Assembly (NCBI GenBank): GCA_016649585.1
Contig: JAENXH010000011.1
Coordinates: 1-16,775, forward strand
DNA: 16,775 bases
Source of the DNA: Methanosarcinales archaeon
GTDB taxonomy: Archaea; Halobacteriota; Syntropharchaeia; Alkanophagales; Methanospirareceae
Reading direction: 5' to 3'
In this document: positions 1-7,271 of the stretch, piece by piece
Position numbering within the stretch: the stretch's first letter is position 1
How the letters are laid out: every line of letters starts with the position of its first letter
The notes under the pieces: model-generated
What the model was told of the DNA's origin: nothing
The model's database searches: none
What the model saw: the letters and a program-made list of their open reading frames with translations, nothing else
Made by a program: the position numbers and the translations under genes

Positions 1-444
1 AATTATGAAACTTATTCCGTTCCGAAGCAGAGCCATTTTCTTGCCCAGTTCCTTTATTTCCAACGGCAATGTAGCCGTTCCGACCATAGTGAGTGTGGTA
101 ATGAAAGCGGCAACCGCGGAAATTGATGCTCCGCTCTTAAGAAGAGATCCTGCCAGTGGAAATGACATGAATGCTGGTATATGCAATATTGCACCCAATA
201 CTGCGATAAATAGTACTCCGCTAAACCCTGATTGCTCACCTATAACTTTAGAGATTTCACCCGGCGGCACGAAGCCTAAAAGCAAACCTATAAAGGTTAT
301 AATAATGAGGACAGTAGGTAGAATGCTGAGGAACTCTTTTGCTGCTACTTTTACTGATTGCTTCGTTTTTGCTCTGTCCTTAGTAAAAGCAAGAATAAGG
401 CAGCCGAGAGCGAAAAGATTGATGAAAATAATGGTCGGATTCAT
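1..444 (-). CDS. Half-size permease, COG0701-like (partial)
   Basis: The reverse strand reads an open frame from ATG at 444 to the window edge, so the C-terminus is missing. It begins MNPTIIFINLFALGCLILAF, a first membrane helix. A basic loop follows, then a second helix ending in GLLLGFVPPGE, and a hydrophobic region containing GAILHIPAFMSFPLAGSLLK. The last visible part is hydrophobic with TLPLEIKELGKKMALLRNG. The stretch around VLGAILHIPAF resembles the second half of the full-length permease at 2871-3983 (IVGAVLYMPTL), so I read it as a half-size relative of the same family. A GGGGGAGAAGGG ribosome-binding sequence lies just upstream, and the start is 2 nt after the preceding stop, so it is the fifth gene of the operon. 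The substrate is unknown. Context suggests a metalloid or organo-metalloid. Family assignment is fairly sure, function is not. Confidence 0.75.
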   Translation of the reverse strand, partial: MNPTIIFINLFALGCLILAFTKDRAKTKQSVKVAAKEFLSILPTVLIIITFIGLLLGFVPPGEISKVIGEQSGFSGVLFIAVLGAILHIPAFMSFPLAGSLLKSGASISAVAAFITTLTMVGTATLPLEIKELGKKMALLRNGISFII

Positions 445-446
445 TT

Positions 447-1337
447 TTATCCCTTCTCCCCCTTCAGTATCTCTGCCAGATATTCCCCTTCCTCTGTTAT
501 CATTACCACATCCTCGGATATATCCACGAAATGCCCTTTCTTTAGCATACCGAGATGAAAATTCAATTCCCAATCTGAAAGAGCGAAAATATCCTTCAAC
601 TCTCCTTTATGTGCCTGCATAACTCCACCCAGGTATTTTATAATACCCTTCCTCTTCTTGTTCCTCTGGACTTCCATAAGGTCTTTCATTGCAAGAGTGG
701 GCTGTTTTCTTTCTCCTTGTGCCAGCCACGGCTCCTTCACCGTCCAGATGATTTTGTGAAGTAACGGCTCACCAAAAGCCCCCGGATCATAGAGCAGATA
801 TTTCTCATCCTTATACGAAAAGTCCGTTGGATTCTCTTGGTAACAGCACTTCACTGCCTCTGAAACTATCTTCCGGTCCATGCAGTCCACCAGGTCTAAA
901 ACAGTTATCTGCTGTCTGAATCTCCCGATTACTTCTAAGGGCAGATTATACAAGTATGGCGTAGGCGCTTTAGCCCCGATAATTCTCTTCTTTTCATTTA
1001 CCCCTTTTTTCACTAACGCAACGACTGCATCACCTACTAAGTGACCCGGCGATTCCTCACCACAGACTGCCAAATATCTGATGTTCGGGTTCGCGACCAG
1101 GTTACACACCATCTTCTCTATCCCGATGTTCTCTGTCTGGAGCATCCCTGCCAAAGCCGATCCAGCATCTAAAGCTACCATCACAAGCTCTTCAAGCTCA
1201 TTTGGTATCTGAAAATCAAATGTGTCGAGGATAACGCAGACTGCAATAGGTGAATAGTCATTCCCTCTTGCGTATCTCCCTTTCTCTGGGGGGTATTCCT
1301 CAGGCGGCTTTACTTTTAACATGCCCTGTTCGTTCAT
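447..1337 (-). CDS. Soluble MtrA-like corrinoid protein with C-terminal winged-helix-like domain
   Basis: Residues about 25-155 match subunit A of tetrahydromethanopterin:CoM methyltransferase: DYSPIAVCVI, TENIGIEKMVCNLVANPNIR, and CGEESPGHLVGDA with His99 at the position of the proposed corrinoid cobalt ligand. GAKAPTPYLYNLPLE and FRQQITVLDLVD follow. In methanogens MtrA sits in the Mtr membrane complex and ends in a membrane helix. Here that helix is absent. Residues about 210-296 instead form a soluble extension that looks like a winged helix (LSDWELNFHLGMLKKGHFV, then TEEGEYLAEI). At 296 residues it is longer than typical MtrA, which is about 240. The start ATG has GGAGGTG upstream. It lies 49 nt after acr3 and 2 nt before the half-size permease, inside a metalloid-type operon with no other mtr genes. 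It probably binds a corrinoid and carries a methyl group. The acceptor is unknown. Confidence 0.85.
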   Translation of the reverse strand: MNEQGMLKVKPPEEYPPEKGRYARGNDYSPIAVCVILDTFDFQIPNELEELVMVALDAGSALAGMLQTENIGIEKMVCNLVANPNIRYLAVCGEESPGHLVGDAVVALVKKGVNEKKRIIGAKAPTPYLYNLPLEVIGRFRQQITVLDLVDCMDRKIVSEAVKCCYQENPTDFSYKDEKYLLYDPGAFGEPLLHKIIWTVKEPWLAQGERKQPTLAMKDLMEVQRNKKRKGIIKYLGGVMQAHKGELKDIFALSDWELNFHLGMLKKGHFVDISEDVVMITEEGEYLAEILKGEKG

Positions 1338-1386
1338 CCCCCTACACCTCCGTTATCGTGAAGGTGGGCACATGAGGCTTTTCTTC

Positions 1387-2457
1387 TCAACTAAAGAACC
1401 CCCTTGTGCGTTTGCAGAGCCATACGAGGAAGAGCATGATGGGAACCTCTGTGAGAACGCCAACGACTGTCGCAAGTGCCGCACCGGACGTTACGCCAAA
1501 CAACGTGGTGGCCACTGCTATTGCAACCTCAAAATGGTTGCTGCCTGCGATGATTGCAGTCGGTGCGGCATCCTCATAGCTCAATTTTAAGGGCTTTGAG
1601 ATGAGATATGTGATTGCGAAAACTACGAGAATGTTAACAAAGATACCAACCGTGATCATACCGATTATCGCAGGAAGTTCAACTATCTTCTCACCCTGAT
1701 AGGTGAAGAGCACTATTAGTGTGATCAAGAGCGCTATTATCGACATATTTCCCAAACGAGGAACAAGTTTCCCTTCAAACCAGTCCATACCCTTTCTTTT
1801 AATTGCTTGGTCCCGCGTAATCCACCCGGCTACCAGGGGCGTGCAGATGTATATGAGCACCGCGAGAGCTATGGTCTTCCAGGGCACCACTATACCAGAA
1901 ACACCGATGAGGAACGTAGCCAGAGGCGCAAATAAGAAAACCATTGTCAGCGAGTTTATTGCAGTCATCACAAGCGTATGACCCATATTCCCCTCAGCCA
2001 GGTAGCTCCACACCAGTACCATTGCGGTGCATGGCGCCACGCCTAAAAGAATCAATCCCGCGATATATTGTTGAATAAGCGGTATCTCACCTAATGGCGT
2101 TAACGTAGCTTCCTGCGGCAAATACGGTGAAAAGACCACGCCTAAAAAGAACCATGCGAAGAAAGCCATGGTGAATGGTTTTATCGCCCAGTTCATGAAC
2201 AAGGTTGTGGCTATTGGTTTTGGCGTGTAAATCGCCTTCTTCACTTCTCCAAAGCTGATTTGGACCATTATTGGGTATATCATGGCAAACAGGCAGATAG
2301 CAATGGGGATGGAGATATGAGCCACCTCCAATAGTGCCAGAAGTTCAGAGAGTTGAGGAAACACTCTGCCAATGGTAGTGCCTGCAAGTATGCAGAGTAT
2401 AACCCATACATAGAGATATTTCCCCCAGATTCCCAGTTTTCGTTCCTTGTTTCCCAT
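1387..2457 (-). CDS. acr3: ACR3-family arsenite efflux carrier
   Basis: This is a 356-residue protein with about ten hydrophobic segments. It has the two signatures of the ACR3 branch of the bile/arsenite/riboflavin transporter superfamily: GVAPCTAMVLVWSYL with Cys143 in the fourth helix, and GVLTEVPIMLFLVW with Glu337 near the C-terminus. GSNHFEVAIAVATTLFG is also conserved. In this family the Cys and Glu are required for arsenite extrusion driven by the membrane potential or proton gradient. Length is normal for prokaryotic ACR3. The start ATG follows GGGGAGATGATG and is 6 nt after the thioredoxin stop, so the genes are co-transcribed. Together with the upstream ArsP-like permease and the operator-like palindrome it marks the operon as a metalloid-response unit. 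No arsenate reductase or arsR gene is visible in the window. Confidence 0.93.
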   Translation of the reverse strand: MGNKERKLGIWGKYLYVWVILCILAGTTIGRVFPQLSELLALLEVAHISIPIAICLFAMIYPIMVQISFGEVKKAIYTPKPIATTLFMNWAIKPFTMAFFAWFFLGVVFSPYLPQEATLTPLGEIPLIQQYIAGLILLGVAPCTAMVLVWSYLAEGNMGHTLVMTAINSLTMVFLFAPLATFLIGVSGIVVPWKTIALAVLIYICTPLVAGWITRDQAIKRKGMDWFEGKLVPRLGNMSIIALLITLIVLFTYQGEKIVELPAIIGMITVGIFVNILVVFAITYLISKPLKLSYEDAAPTAIIAGSNHFEVAIAVATTLFGVTSGAALATVVGVLTEVPIMLFLVWLCKRTRGFFS

Positions 2458-2463
2458 TTTTCA

Positions 2464-2874
2464 TCATCTCCCCTTCTTCTCGCACTCGAAGCAATAATCC
2501 TTCTCCACATTGCTTGAGAACTCAGTTCCGCATCCCTTACAGGTGAGCTTGTTCAATGACGGCGCTTTCTTGATCATCTTCGCCTGCTCCTGGAGGTAGT
2601 ATAGGCACGCACATGGCTCCTCTATCTTATTGTTTACTTCTCTTCCTGAAAGCCAGCCTTTTACATCCTCTTTCGAAGGAACTCTACCTGTGCTTTTGAG
2701 CTCTCCGTCTACGAAGACCGCAGGTGTTGCCATAACGCCACGGTCTACAATTTCATTTATATCCGAGACCGCAACAACCTCTGCATCCGCCTGCAAATCC
2801 CGAACTCCTCCCGTCACCAACTTTTTTGTTGCCCTGCATTTAGCACAGCCAACTCCCAAAACTTCTATTTTCAT
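2464..2874 (-). CDS. Small thioredoxin-like redox protein with C-terminal zinc ribbon
   Basis: The 136-residue protein starts MKIEVLGVGCAKCRATKKLV. The CAKC redox pair is Cys10/Cys13, and VMATPAVFVDGEL carries the cis-proline typical of the small redox-active disulfide (MTH895/TM0996-type, Thioredoxin_3) family. Residues 1 to about 77 make that domain. A tail follows with PCAC (Cys88, Cys90) and then CKGC...CFEC, spaced as a zinc ribbon. The start is ATG at 2874, which overlaps the permease stop in an ATGA junction and implies translational coupling. A longer open frame to 3138 exists but would sit inside the permease gene, so I reject it. Such thioredoxins commonly accompany COG0701 permeases. 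It may supply electrons to, or pass a metalloid to, the transporter. The zinc ribbon is an uncommon addition. Confidence 0.88.
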   Translation of the reverse strand: MKIEVLGVGCAKCRATKKLVTGGVRDLQADAEVVAVSDINEIVDRGVMATPAVFVDGELKSTGRVPSKEDVKGWLSGREVNNKIEEPCACLYYLQEQAKMIKKAPSLNKLTCKGCGTEFSSNVEKDYCFECEKKGR

Positions 2875-3983
2875 CCCACTATACCTCCATAAATCATCCC
2901 CGTTACCGTGGAGAAGAGCACGACCAGAGCTATATACGTGGAAGCCCTCTTCCAGCCGATCGTCCGCCATATCACGACCATGCACGGAAAGCTCAAGGAA
3001 GGTCCCGCGAGTAGAAGGGAGAGTGCGGGTCCCGCAGCCATCTGTCCGGTCGTGAACCCAAAAAGATTCCCTACGATCGGCACTTCCAATAATGTCGGCA
3101 TATACAATACCGCACCGACTATAGACGACAAAAAACAAGCTAAAAGGGAATTAGTTCCAAAATATGGTTTCATTAGCTCTCCTACTGCGATTTGAGGATT
3201 ATGGGACGGCGCATAAATCGCTGCAAAACCGCCTATTAGCCCTATGACGAATACGCCTACCAAGAGAATGGGGAATATCCGCTTGGTGAGCCACCACGTC
3301 TCCTGCCCCCATTCTCGCACTTCGTCTTTCGAATAATAGCGAATCACCACGAGAACCAGCCCCAGTATCATAATAGCGAGTGCGATAAGTTTCGTGACCC
3401 ATGAGATTAACCCAGAAGCGCCAACGAGTAGTATCGCCACGAGGAGGATAAAAAACAGCAACGAGATATACCAGGGTCGTTCTACCCCTGTGTTATCCAC
3501 CATAGCAACCTCAGGAGCTTTGTGCTTCTCCCCCTCCTTCTTATCCTCACGCTCAAATATCGTCGCCATGATCAAGCCGATCACGACCGCCAGCAAAACG
3601 GCACTTATGGCTCTGGCGATCCCGATACTGAGACCGAGCACGCGTGCGGTAAGAACAATGGCTAAGAGGTTGATCGCAGGTCCCGAATATAAGAAGGCCG
3701 TGGCGGGTCCGATGCCCGCACCTCTCTTGTAGATACCTGCGAACATCGGCAGTACAGTGCAACTGCAAACCGCGAGTATCGTGCCTGAGCAGGATGCAAC
3801 GCTGTACGAGAGCCATTTCTTCGCTTCCGCACCAAAGTATTTGAGTACAACCCCCTTAGATAATAGAGCCGCAATTGCACCAGCGATGAAGAAAGCAGGC
3901 ACTAAACAGGTCAGAACGTGGAGTGAAAGATATTCCATCAGCGTATCCACGCCCGCTTCCAAGATTACAGTTACCGCCCCCAT
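2871..3983 (-). CDS. COG0701 / ArsP-like permease
   Basis: The 370-residue protein is rich in membrane segments and opens LVPAFFIAGAIAALLSKGVV. The family signature lies at residues 62-101, VASCSGTILAVCSCTVLPMF then GIYKRGAGIGPATAFLYSGPAIN, with Cys65, Cys73 and Cys75 in or near a helix. A second membrane block with GAVLYMPTLLEVPIVG repeats the fold after a charged loop around residue 150. PF03773-type permeases include ArsP, which exports trivalent organoarsenicals such as methylarsenite, but many members are uncharacterised. The gene is first in the operon, preceded by a TATA box and a 20-bp palindrome, and its transcript is probably leaderless or nearly so. Its stop overlaps the thioredoxin start. 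An organoarsenical substrate would fit the MtrA-like neighbour, but that is inference. Confidence 0.88.
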   Translation of the reverse strand: MGAVTVILEAGVDTLMEYLSLHVLTCLVPAFFIAGAIAALLSKGVVLKYFGAEAKKWLSYSVASCSGTILAVCSCTVLPMFAGIYKRGAGIGPATAFLYSGPAINLLAIVLTARVLGLSIGIARAISAVLLAVVIGLIMATIFEREDKKEGEKHKAPEVAMVDNTGVERPWYISLLFFILLVAILLVGASGLISWVTKLIALAIMILGLVLVVIRYYSKDEVREWGQETWWLTKRIFPILLVGVFVIGLIGGFAAIYAPSHNPQIAVGELMKPYFGTNSLLACFLSSIVGAVLYMPTLLEVPIVGNLFGFTTGQMAAGPALSLLLAGPSLSFPCMVVIWRTIGWKRASTYIALVVLFSTVTGMIYGGIVG

Positions 3984-3984
3984 A

Positions 3985-4004
3985 ATTTCAAATATATTTG
4001 AAAT
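3985..4004. promoter_or_regulatory. Perfect 20-bp palindrome, ArsR/SmtB-type operator candidate
   Basis: ATTTCAAATATATTTGAAAT equals its own reverse complement over all 20 bases. It sits 1 nt upstream of the permease start codon (minus strand) and about 2 nt downstream of the TATA-like box, where a bound repressor would block transcription. The TCAAATA-nn-TATTTGA style is typical of ArsR/SmtB-family operators. No arsR gene is in the window, so the regulator must be encoded elsewhere. Confidence 0.72.
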
Positions 4005-4006
4005 AC

Positions 4007-4015
4007 TTATTTAAA
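4007..4015 (-). promoter_or_regulatory. TATA box of the metalloid operon
   Basis: On the minus strand TTTAAATAA lies 24-32 nt ahead of the permease ATG at 3983, preceded by an A-rich BRE-like GTAAACC. The spacing puts transcription initiation at or within a few bases of the start codon, which implies a leaderless mRNA. Confidence 0.55.
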
Positions 4016-4060
4016 GGTTTACGCTTTTCATTTTGGTATTTGCATTTTACATTGAGTATA

Positions 4061-5326
4061 CTAACCGCCACTCACCCACGAAAGGATAATCACCTCATCA
4101 TTCCCGTGGACTTCGGTCTTTATACCCTGCAGGTTTTTGATATTCATCCCGTTAAGGTAAACGTTGAATGAACGTTTGATATTTATGCTGCCGTTGTCGC
4201 GGTCCGTGGCCATCACCGTCTCCCTGAACTTGTCCCCATATTTATCTGTCAAGCTCTTCATCACGCCTTCTATAGTTGTCGAACCGTTAAGATCGAGTTC
4301 TGTCCATCTCGTTTTTGTCAATTCATGTAAAGAAAGCGGGAATTTTACTTTTACATTTAGGAGTCCCACTCCTTTTTCTTCTTTTACCTCGGTTTGCTGC
4401 GGCACCGATGACTCTGAGATCCCGACCAAGCTATGGCGCAGTGTGAAGTCCCACTCCTCTTTCTGCCAATCCTTCACCACGCTTTCACGCGGTCTAATAC
4501 CGCTCAGCCATCTCAACCGATCCTCTTTCTGGTCTTCCATTCCCCTCCGCTTGGTGGTTAAATCGGGATAAACGGTTATCCACGTCTTTTGCGGTGGTGG
4601 CGTGGGATACTCTCGATAACAACTACGGCTTATGATTGCATTCGGAAGATACTTCGAAGCGATTTCGTAAGCTCGTTCAATCTCTTCCAGCGCGGGACGC
4701 CTCGCTACCTGTTCATAAGCGAAGATAGGCACGAATGGGTTTATGCGGTATTTTATATCTTTGTTTATGGAAGCGAGAAACTTCGCTATTTGCTCTATTT
4801 CTGTAGCATCAACAATCCCGGGCATGTAAACCGTTTGAATAAGCAGTTCTATCCCGGACGCGTTCAACTTCTCGATTGCGCGCAACACCGGTTTATTCGA
4901 TTTTCCCGTGTACGAGTTATGAACATCTTCAGAAAAAGCCTTCACATCAACATGCGCCTCGGTCAAGCCTGCTTCTTCCAATTCAGTAACATAATCTTCA
5001 TCCTCACCTAACGCATAACCATTGGTCATCAACACGATTTTTTCAAAGCCCTTTTCTTTTAAGCCTTTGACCAAACTTAACAGATACACCTTATCGAGCG
5101 TGGGCTCACCTCCAGTGATCATCGCCTCAGCAGGCACCTTCCCGTAGTAATTCAGACATGCTTGCTCCATTCGCTCGAGGGTCTCACTCGCAGTGAGCAG
5201 TGTGCCTCCTCCATCTCGTGCGGGTCTAAAACAACCTTTACAGTGGAAATTGCAGCCTGTGAGCATGAACCATACCCGTGGTTCTATCTCTGAAAGCGTA
5301 AAATACTGCAACCCTCTTTTACTCAT
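4061..5326 (-). CDS. Radical SAM protein fused to a MoaD/ThiS-like beta-grasp domain ending in Gly-Gly
   Basis: Residues 1 to about 250 form a radical SAM domain. LTGCNFHCKGCFRP gives the CxxxCxxC cluster motif (Cys25, Cys29, Cys32), and AMITGGEPTLD (GGE motif at 72-74) contacts SAM in this superfamily. The layout resembles pyruvate-formate-lyase-activase-type proteins. A charged linker (about 258-320) follows, then residues 323-421 resemble a MoaD/ThiS ubiquitin-like fold: VKVKFPLSLHELTK, FNVYLNGMNI and HGNDEVIILSWVSGG. The chain ends in an exposed Gly-Gly, the feature used for adenylation and thiocarboxylation by E1-like enzymes. The start ATG has a weak TATA (TTTTTATTAA, 5353-5362) about 30 nt upstream. 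It lies 77 nt upstream of the metalloid operon on the same strand, but that operon has its own promoter. The reaction and substrate are unknown. Confidence 0.85.
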   Translation of the reverse strand: MSKRGLQYFTLSEIEPRVWFMLTGCNFHCKGCFRPARDGGGTLLTASETLERMEQACLNYYGKVPAEAMITGGEPTLDKVYLLSLVKGLKEKGFEKIVLMTNGYALGEDEDYVTELEEAGLTEAHVDVKAFSEDVHNSYTGKSNKPVLRAIEKLNASGIELLIQTVYMPGIVDATEIEQIAKFLASINKDIKYRINPFVPIFAYEQVARRPALEEIERAYEIASKYLPNAIISRSCYREYPTPPPQKTWITVYPDLTTKRRGMEDQKEDRLRWLSGIRPRESVVKDWQKEEWDFTLRHSLVGISESSVPQQTEVKEEKGVGLLNVKVKFPLSLHELTKTRWTELDLNGSTTIEGVMKSLTDKYGDKFRETVMATDRDNGSINIKRSFNVYLNGMNIKNLQGIKTEVHGNDEVIILSWVSGG

Positions 5327-5352
5327 ACTTTAAATTGTAGATATACCGATTG

Positions 5353-5362
5353 TTAATAAAAA
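5353..5362 (-). promoter_or_regulatory. Possible TATA box for the radical SAM gene
   Basis: The minus strand carries TTTTTATTAA centred about 31 nt before the ATG at 5326. In an A/T-rich region this is weak evidence, but the spacing is right for a very short leader. Confidence 0.35.
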
Positions 5363-5520
5363 GGTGAGAGAGGAGGGTAAACGTACTCGTGATCTGTTAT
5401 AAGATACGGGAACGGGAAACACGGAGACGATGGCGAGAGAAGTAGAGCGAGGAGATAACGAGTGTGGTACTGACACGAGGTTGAAAGCGGCAACTGATGT
5501 GAAAATGGACAAAAAACCGG

Positions 5521-5750
5521 ACTATCATCACGGTGTTCATGTATCCTCTCTTCTGCTTTTTTCTTTTTCCTTACGGACTGCGCACTTATAGAATCTAAAT
5601 CTTCTATCTCTTTCGTTCTTACAAGCCCTTTGCTTTCGAGTTCGGAAAAAGACTCTTATCAGTTCTTATTATTACACTTGACCACCCTTCTTCTGATCCC
5701 CTCACTTCCTACGGATATATCAGCCAGTTCGGCAGAGTAATCGTCACAAG
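5521..5750 (-). pseudogene. Decayed 3' end of an FrhB/FdhB-like (F420-dependent) gene
   Basis: Reading away from the catalase stop on the minus strand gives TCDDYSAELADISVGSEG. After one extra base it continues SEEGWSSVIIRTDKSLF, and then in the original frame SELESKGLVRTKEIEDL. This is the C-terminal pattern of the coenzyme F420 hydrogenase/dehydrogenase beta-subunit family (CxDF-AELADISVG, EGWSTVIVRT). Without the two shifts the frame hits TGA TAA. The second shift falls in a run of five T. The N-terminal 200 or more residues, including the iron-sulfur Cys set, are absent, because the homology begins immediately after the catalase stop codon. It is therefore a remnant and not a working gene. 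The rest of the gap 5327-5520 holds no convincing gene. Confidence 0.7.
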
Positions 5751-7205
5751 TTAGAGTTTTAGACCTTTAGCTACAGATCTACCCAACTCCGTGTCCGCCT
5801 TAGTCAAGTTCGCAATCACCCGCTTTTGGATCGGTTTGTCGATGTACATGAGATCTGCGATTAGGTTATCCACCAGATGTTCCTGGTCCATCTTGCTAAA
5901 GGAACGATATCTCTCACCAGCCTGTTCGAAATCGTTAGTCAGGCCGATCTTACGACGAGTCACTTCTCCTTCAATCGTATATACTCGTGGAGTGCCCGCC
6001 GGAGCTTCTTTAGGCATACCGCCAGCCAGGCTATTTGGTTCATAATTTACTGGCCCACTAAATAATCCAAGCTGCATGGCTCCGTCGCGCTGATTGTTGT
6101 TGACTGGGACCTTTGGGCAGTTGATGGGAAGTTGCAGATAGTTTGCTCCAAGCCGATAGCGCTGGGCATCAGCATAGGAGAAGGTTCGACCTTGGAGCAA
6201 CTTGTCAGCAGAAAAATCGATTCCTGGAACAATGCTGGCGGGACAGAAGGCTGCCTGCTCCACTTCGGCGAAGAAGTTTTCAGGATTGCAGTCGAGCACC
6301 ATTCTGCCAACCGGAATCAGCGGGAATTTGTCCTCCGGCCAGGTCTTTGTGGAATCGAGTGGATCAAACATTTGTTTTAACTCGTCAGCCATCTCCATCA
6401 ACTGGACACTCAGTTCGTACTCAACCTCTCCGCCACGGGCGATCGTCTCCCTGAGATCACGGGTGAGGTGATCCGGGTCGACACCAGCCAGCCGGGTTGC
6501 TTCATGGCGGTCAAGGTTATGCACACCCAGTTTCGGCTTCCAGTGGTACTTCACATACACAGCCTCCCCATCGGCGTTCACCCACACATAGGTGTTGACG
6601 CCGAAACCCTCCATCATCCGATAACTCTCTGGCGTCCCGCGGTCGGAGAAAAGCCAGGTGATCATGTGGGTCGATTCCGGTGTCAGGGATATAAAATCCC
6701 AGAAGCGGTTATGTGCGGAAGATGCTGACGGGATATTGCTATCCGGTGCGCCTTTGAAAGCATGAACCATATCCGGGAACTTGATGGCATCCCGGATGAA
6801 AAAGACCGGGAGATTGTTCCCGACCAGGTCGTAGTTGCCCTCTTCGGTATAGAACTTAACCGCAAAGCCCCTGGGATCCCGCACTGTATCAGCAGAACCC
6901 CGTCCCCCGGTGACCGTTGAAAACCGTACAAATACAGGGGTCTTTTTCCCTGGATCATGGAGGAAATTCGCCTTCGTGTAGGGTGCCATGTTCTTGTAAA
7001 CCTGAAAGTAACCGTGTGCACCTGCCCCCTTGGCATGCACAACCCGTTCGGGGATACGCTCCCTGTCAAAGTGTGCCATCTTCTCGATGAACTGGACGTC
7101 CTGTAACAACACCGGACCTCGTTCTCCGACGGTCAACGAGTTCTGGTTGTCAGTTATAGGGACACCCTGGTTCGTGGTTAAGTATTTTTCTTTTCTTTCT
7201 TTCAT
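5751..7205 (-). CDS. katA: Monofunctional haem catalase (small-subunit type)
   Basis: The 484-residue protein matches the cytoplasmic haem catalases that split hydrogen peroxide into water and oxygen. The distal histidine is His57 in IPERVVHAKGAGAHG. The distal asparagine is Asn130 in DLVGNNLPVFFIRDA. The proximal haem ligand is Tyr344 in GRTFSYADAQRYRLG. Length and the lack of a C-terminal flavodoxin-like domain indicate the small-subunit group, probably clade 3. The ATG is preceded by GGAGGAG at a normal distance, and a TATA-like run lies about 50 nt upstream. The gene looks richer in G and C than its neighbours and uses codons such as CTG and ACC more freely. Truncated genes abut both ends. 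I infer acquisition from a bacterium or another archaeon. It protects an oxygen-sensitive anaerobe during oxidant exposure. Confidence 0.95.
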   Translation of the reverse strand: MKERKEKYLTTNQGVPITDNQNSLTVGERGPVLLQDVQFIEKMAHFDRERIPERVVHAKGAGAHGYFQVYKNMAPYTKANFLHDPGKKTPVFVRFSTVTGGRGSADTVRDPRGFAVKFYTEEGNYDLVGNNLPVFFIRDAIKFPDMVHAFKGAPDSNIPSASSAHNRFWDFISLTPESTHMITWLFSDRGTPESYRMMEGFGVNTYVWVNADGEAVYVKYHWKPKLGVHNLDRHEATRLAGVDPDHLTRDLRETIARGGEVEYELSVQLMEMADELKQMFDPLDSTKTWPEDKFPLIPVGRMVLDCNPENFFAEVEQAAFCPASIVPGIDFSADKLLQGRTFSYADAQRYRLGANYLQLPINCPKVPVNNNQRDGAMQLGLFSGPVNYEPNSLAGGMPKEAPAGTPRVYTIEGEVTRRKIGLTNDFEQAGERYRSFSKMDQEHLVDNLIADLMYIDKPIQKRVIANLTKADTELGRSVAKGLKL

Positions 7206-7252
7206 TAATACACTCCTCCGTTTACTTTTAGTTTATACATAGAGGCTCTTTT

Positions 7253-7263
7253 CATATATATAT
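7253..7263 (-). promoter_or_regulatory. TATA-like promoter element of the catalase gene
   Basis: The minus strand reads AAATATATATATGAAAAG about 50 nt before the catalase ATG. This would give a leader of roughly 25-30 nt containing the GGAGGAG ribosome-binding site at about 7213-7219. A leadered transcript with a strong Shine-Dalgarno differs from the leaderless style of nearby native genes. Confidence 0.45.
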
Positions 7264-7271
7264 TTTCCTGC

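Noticed and set aside
5..622. A 205-codon plus-strand open frame at the left edge
   Set aside because: It lies opposite the half-size permease and the end of the MtrA-like gene, both of which have clear family matches, spacing and ribosome-binding sites. Its translation has no recognisable domain.
2875..3138. N-terminal extension of the thioredoxin open frame
   Set aside because: It would sit wholly inside the permease gene in another frame. The family N-terminus MKIEVLGVGCAKC begins at 2874 with an ATGA overlap.
5430..5591. A 53-residue plus-strand frame starting MAREVERGDNEC after GGAGACG
   Set aside because: It overlaps the FrhB-like remnant on the opposite strand, shows no known motif and ends in low-complexity Leu/Ser/Phe. 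A real small gene is not excluded but is not supported.
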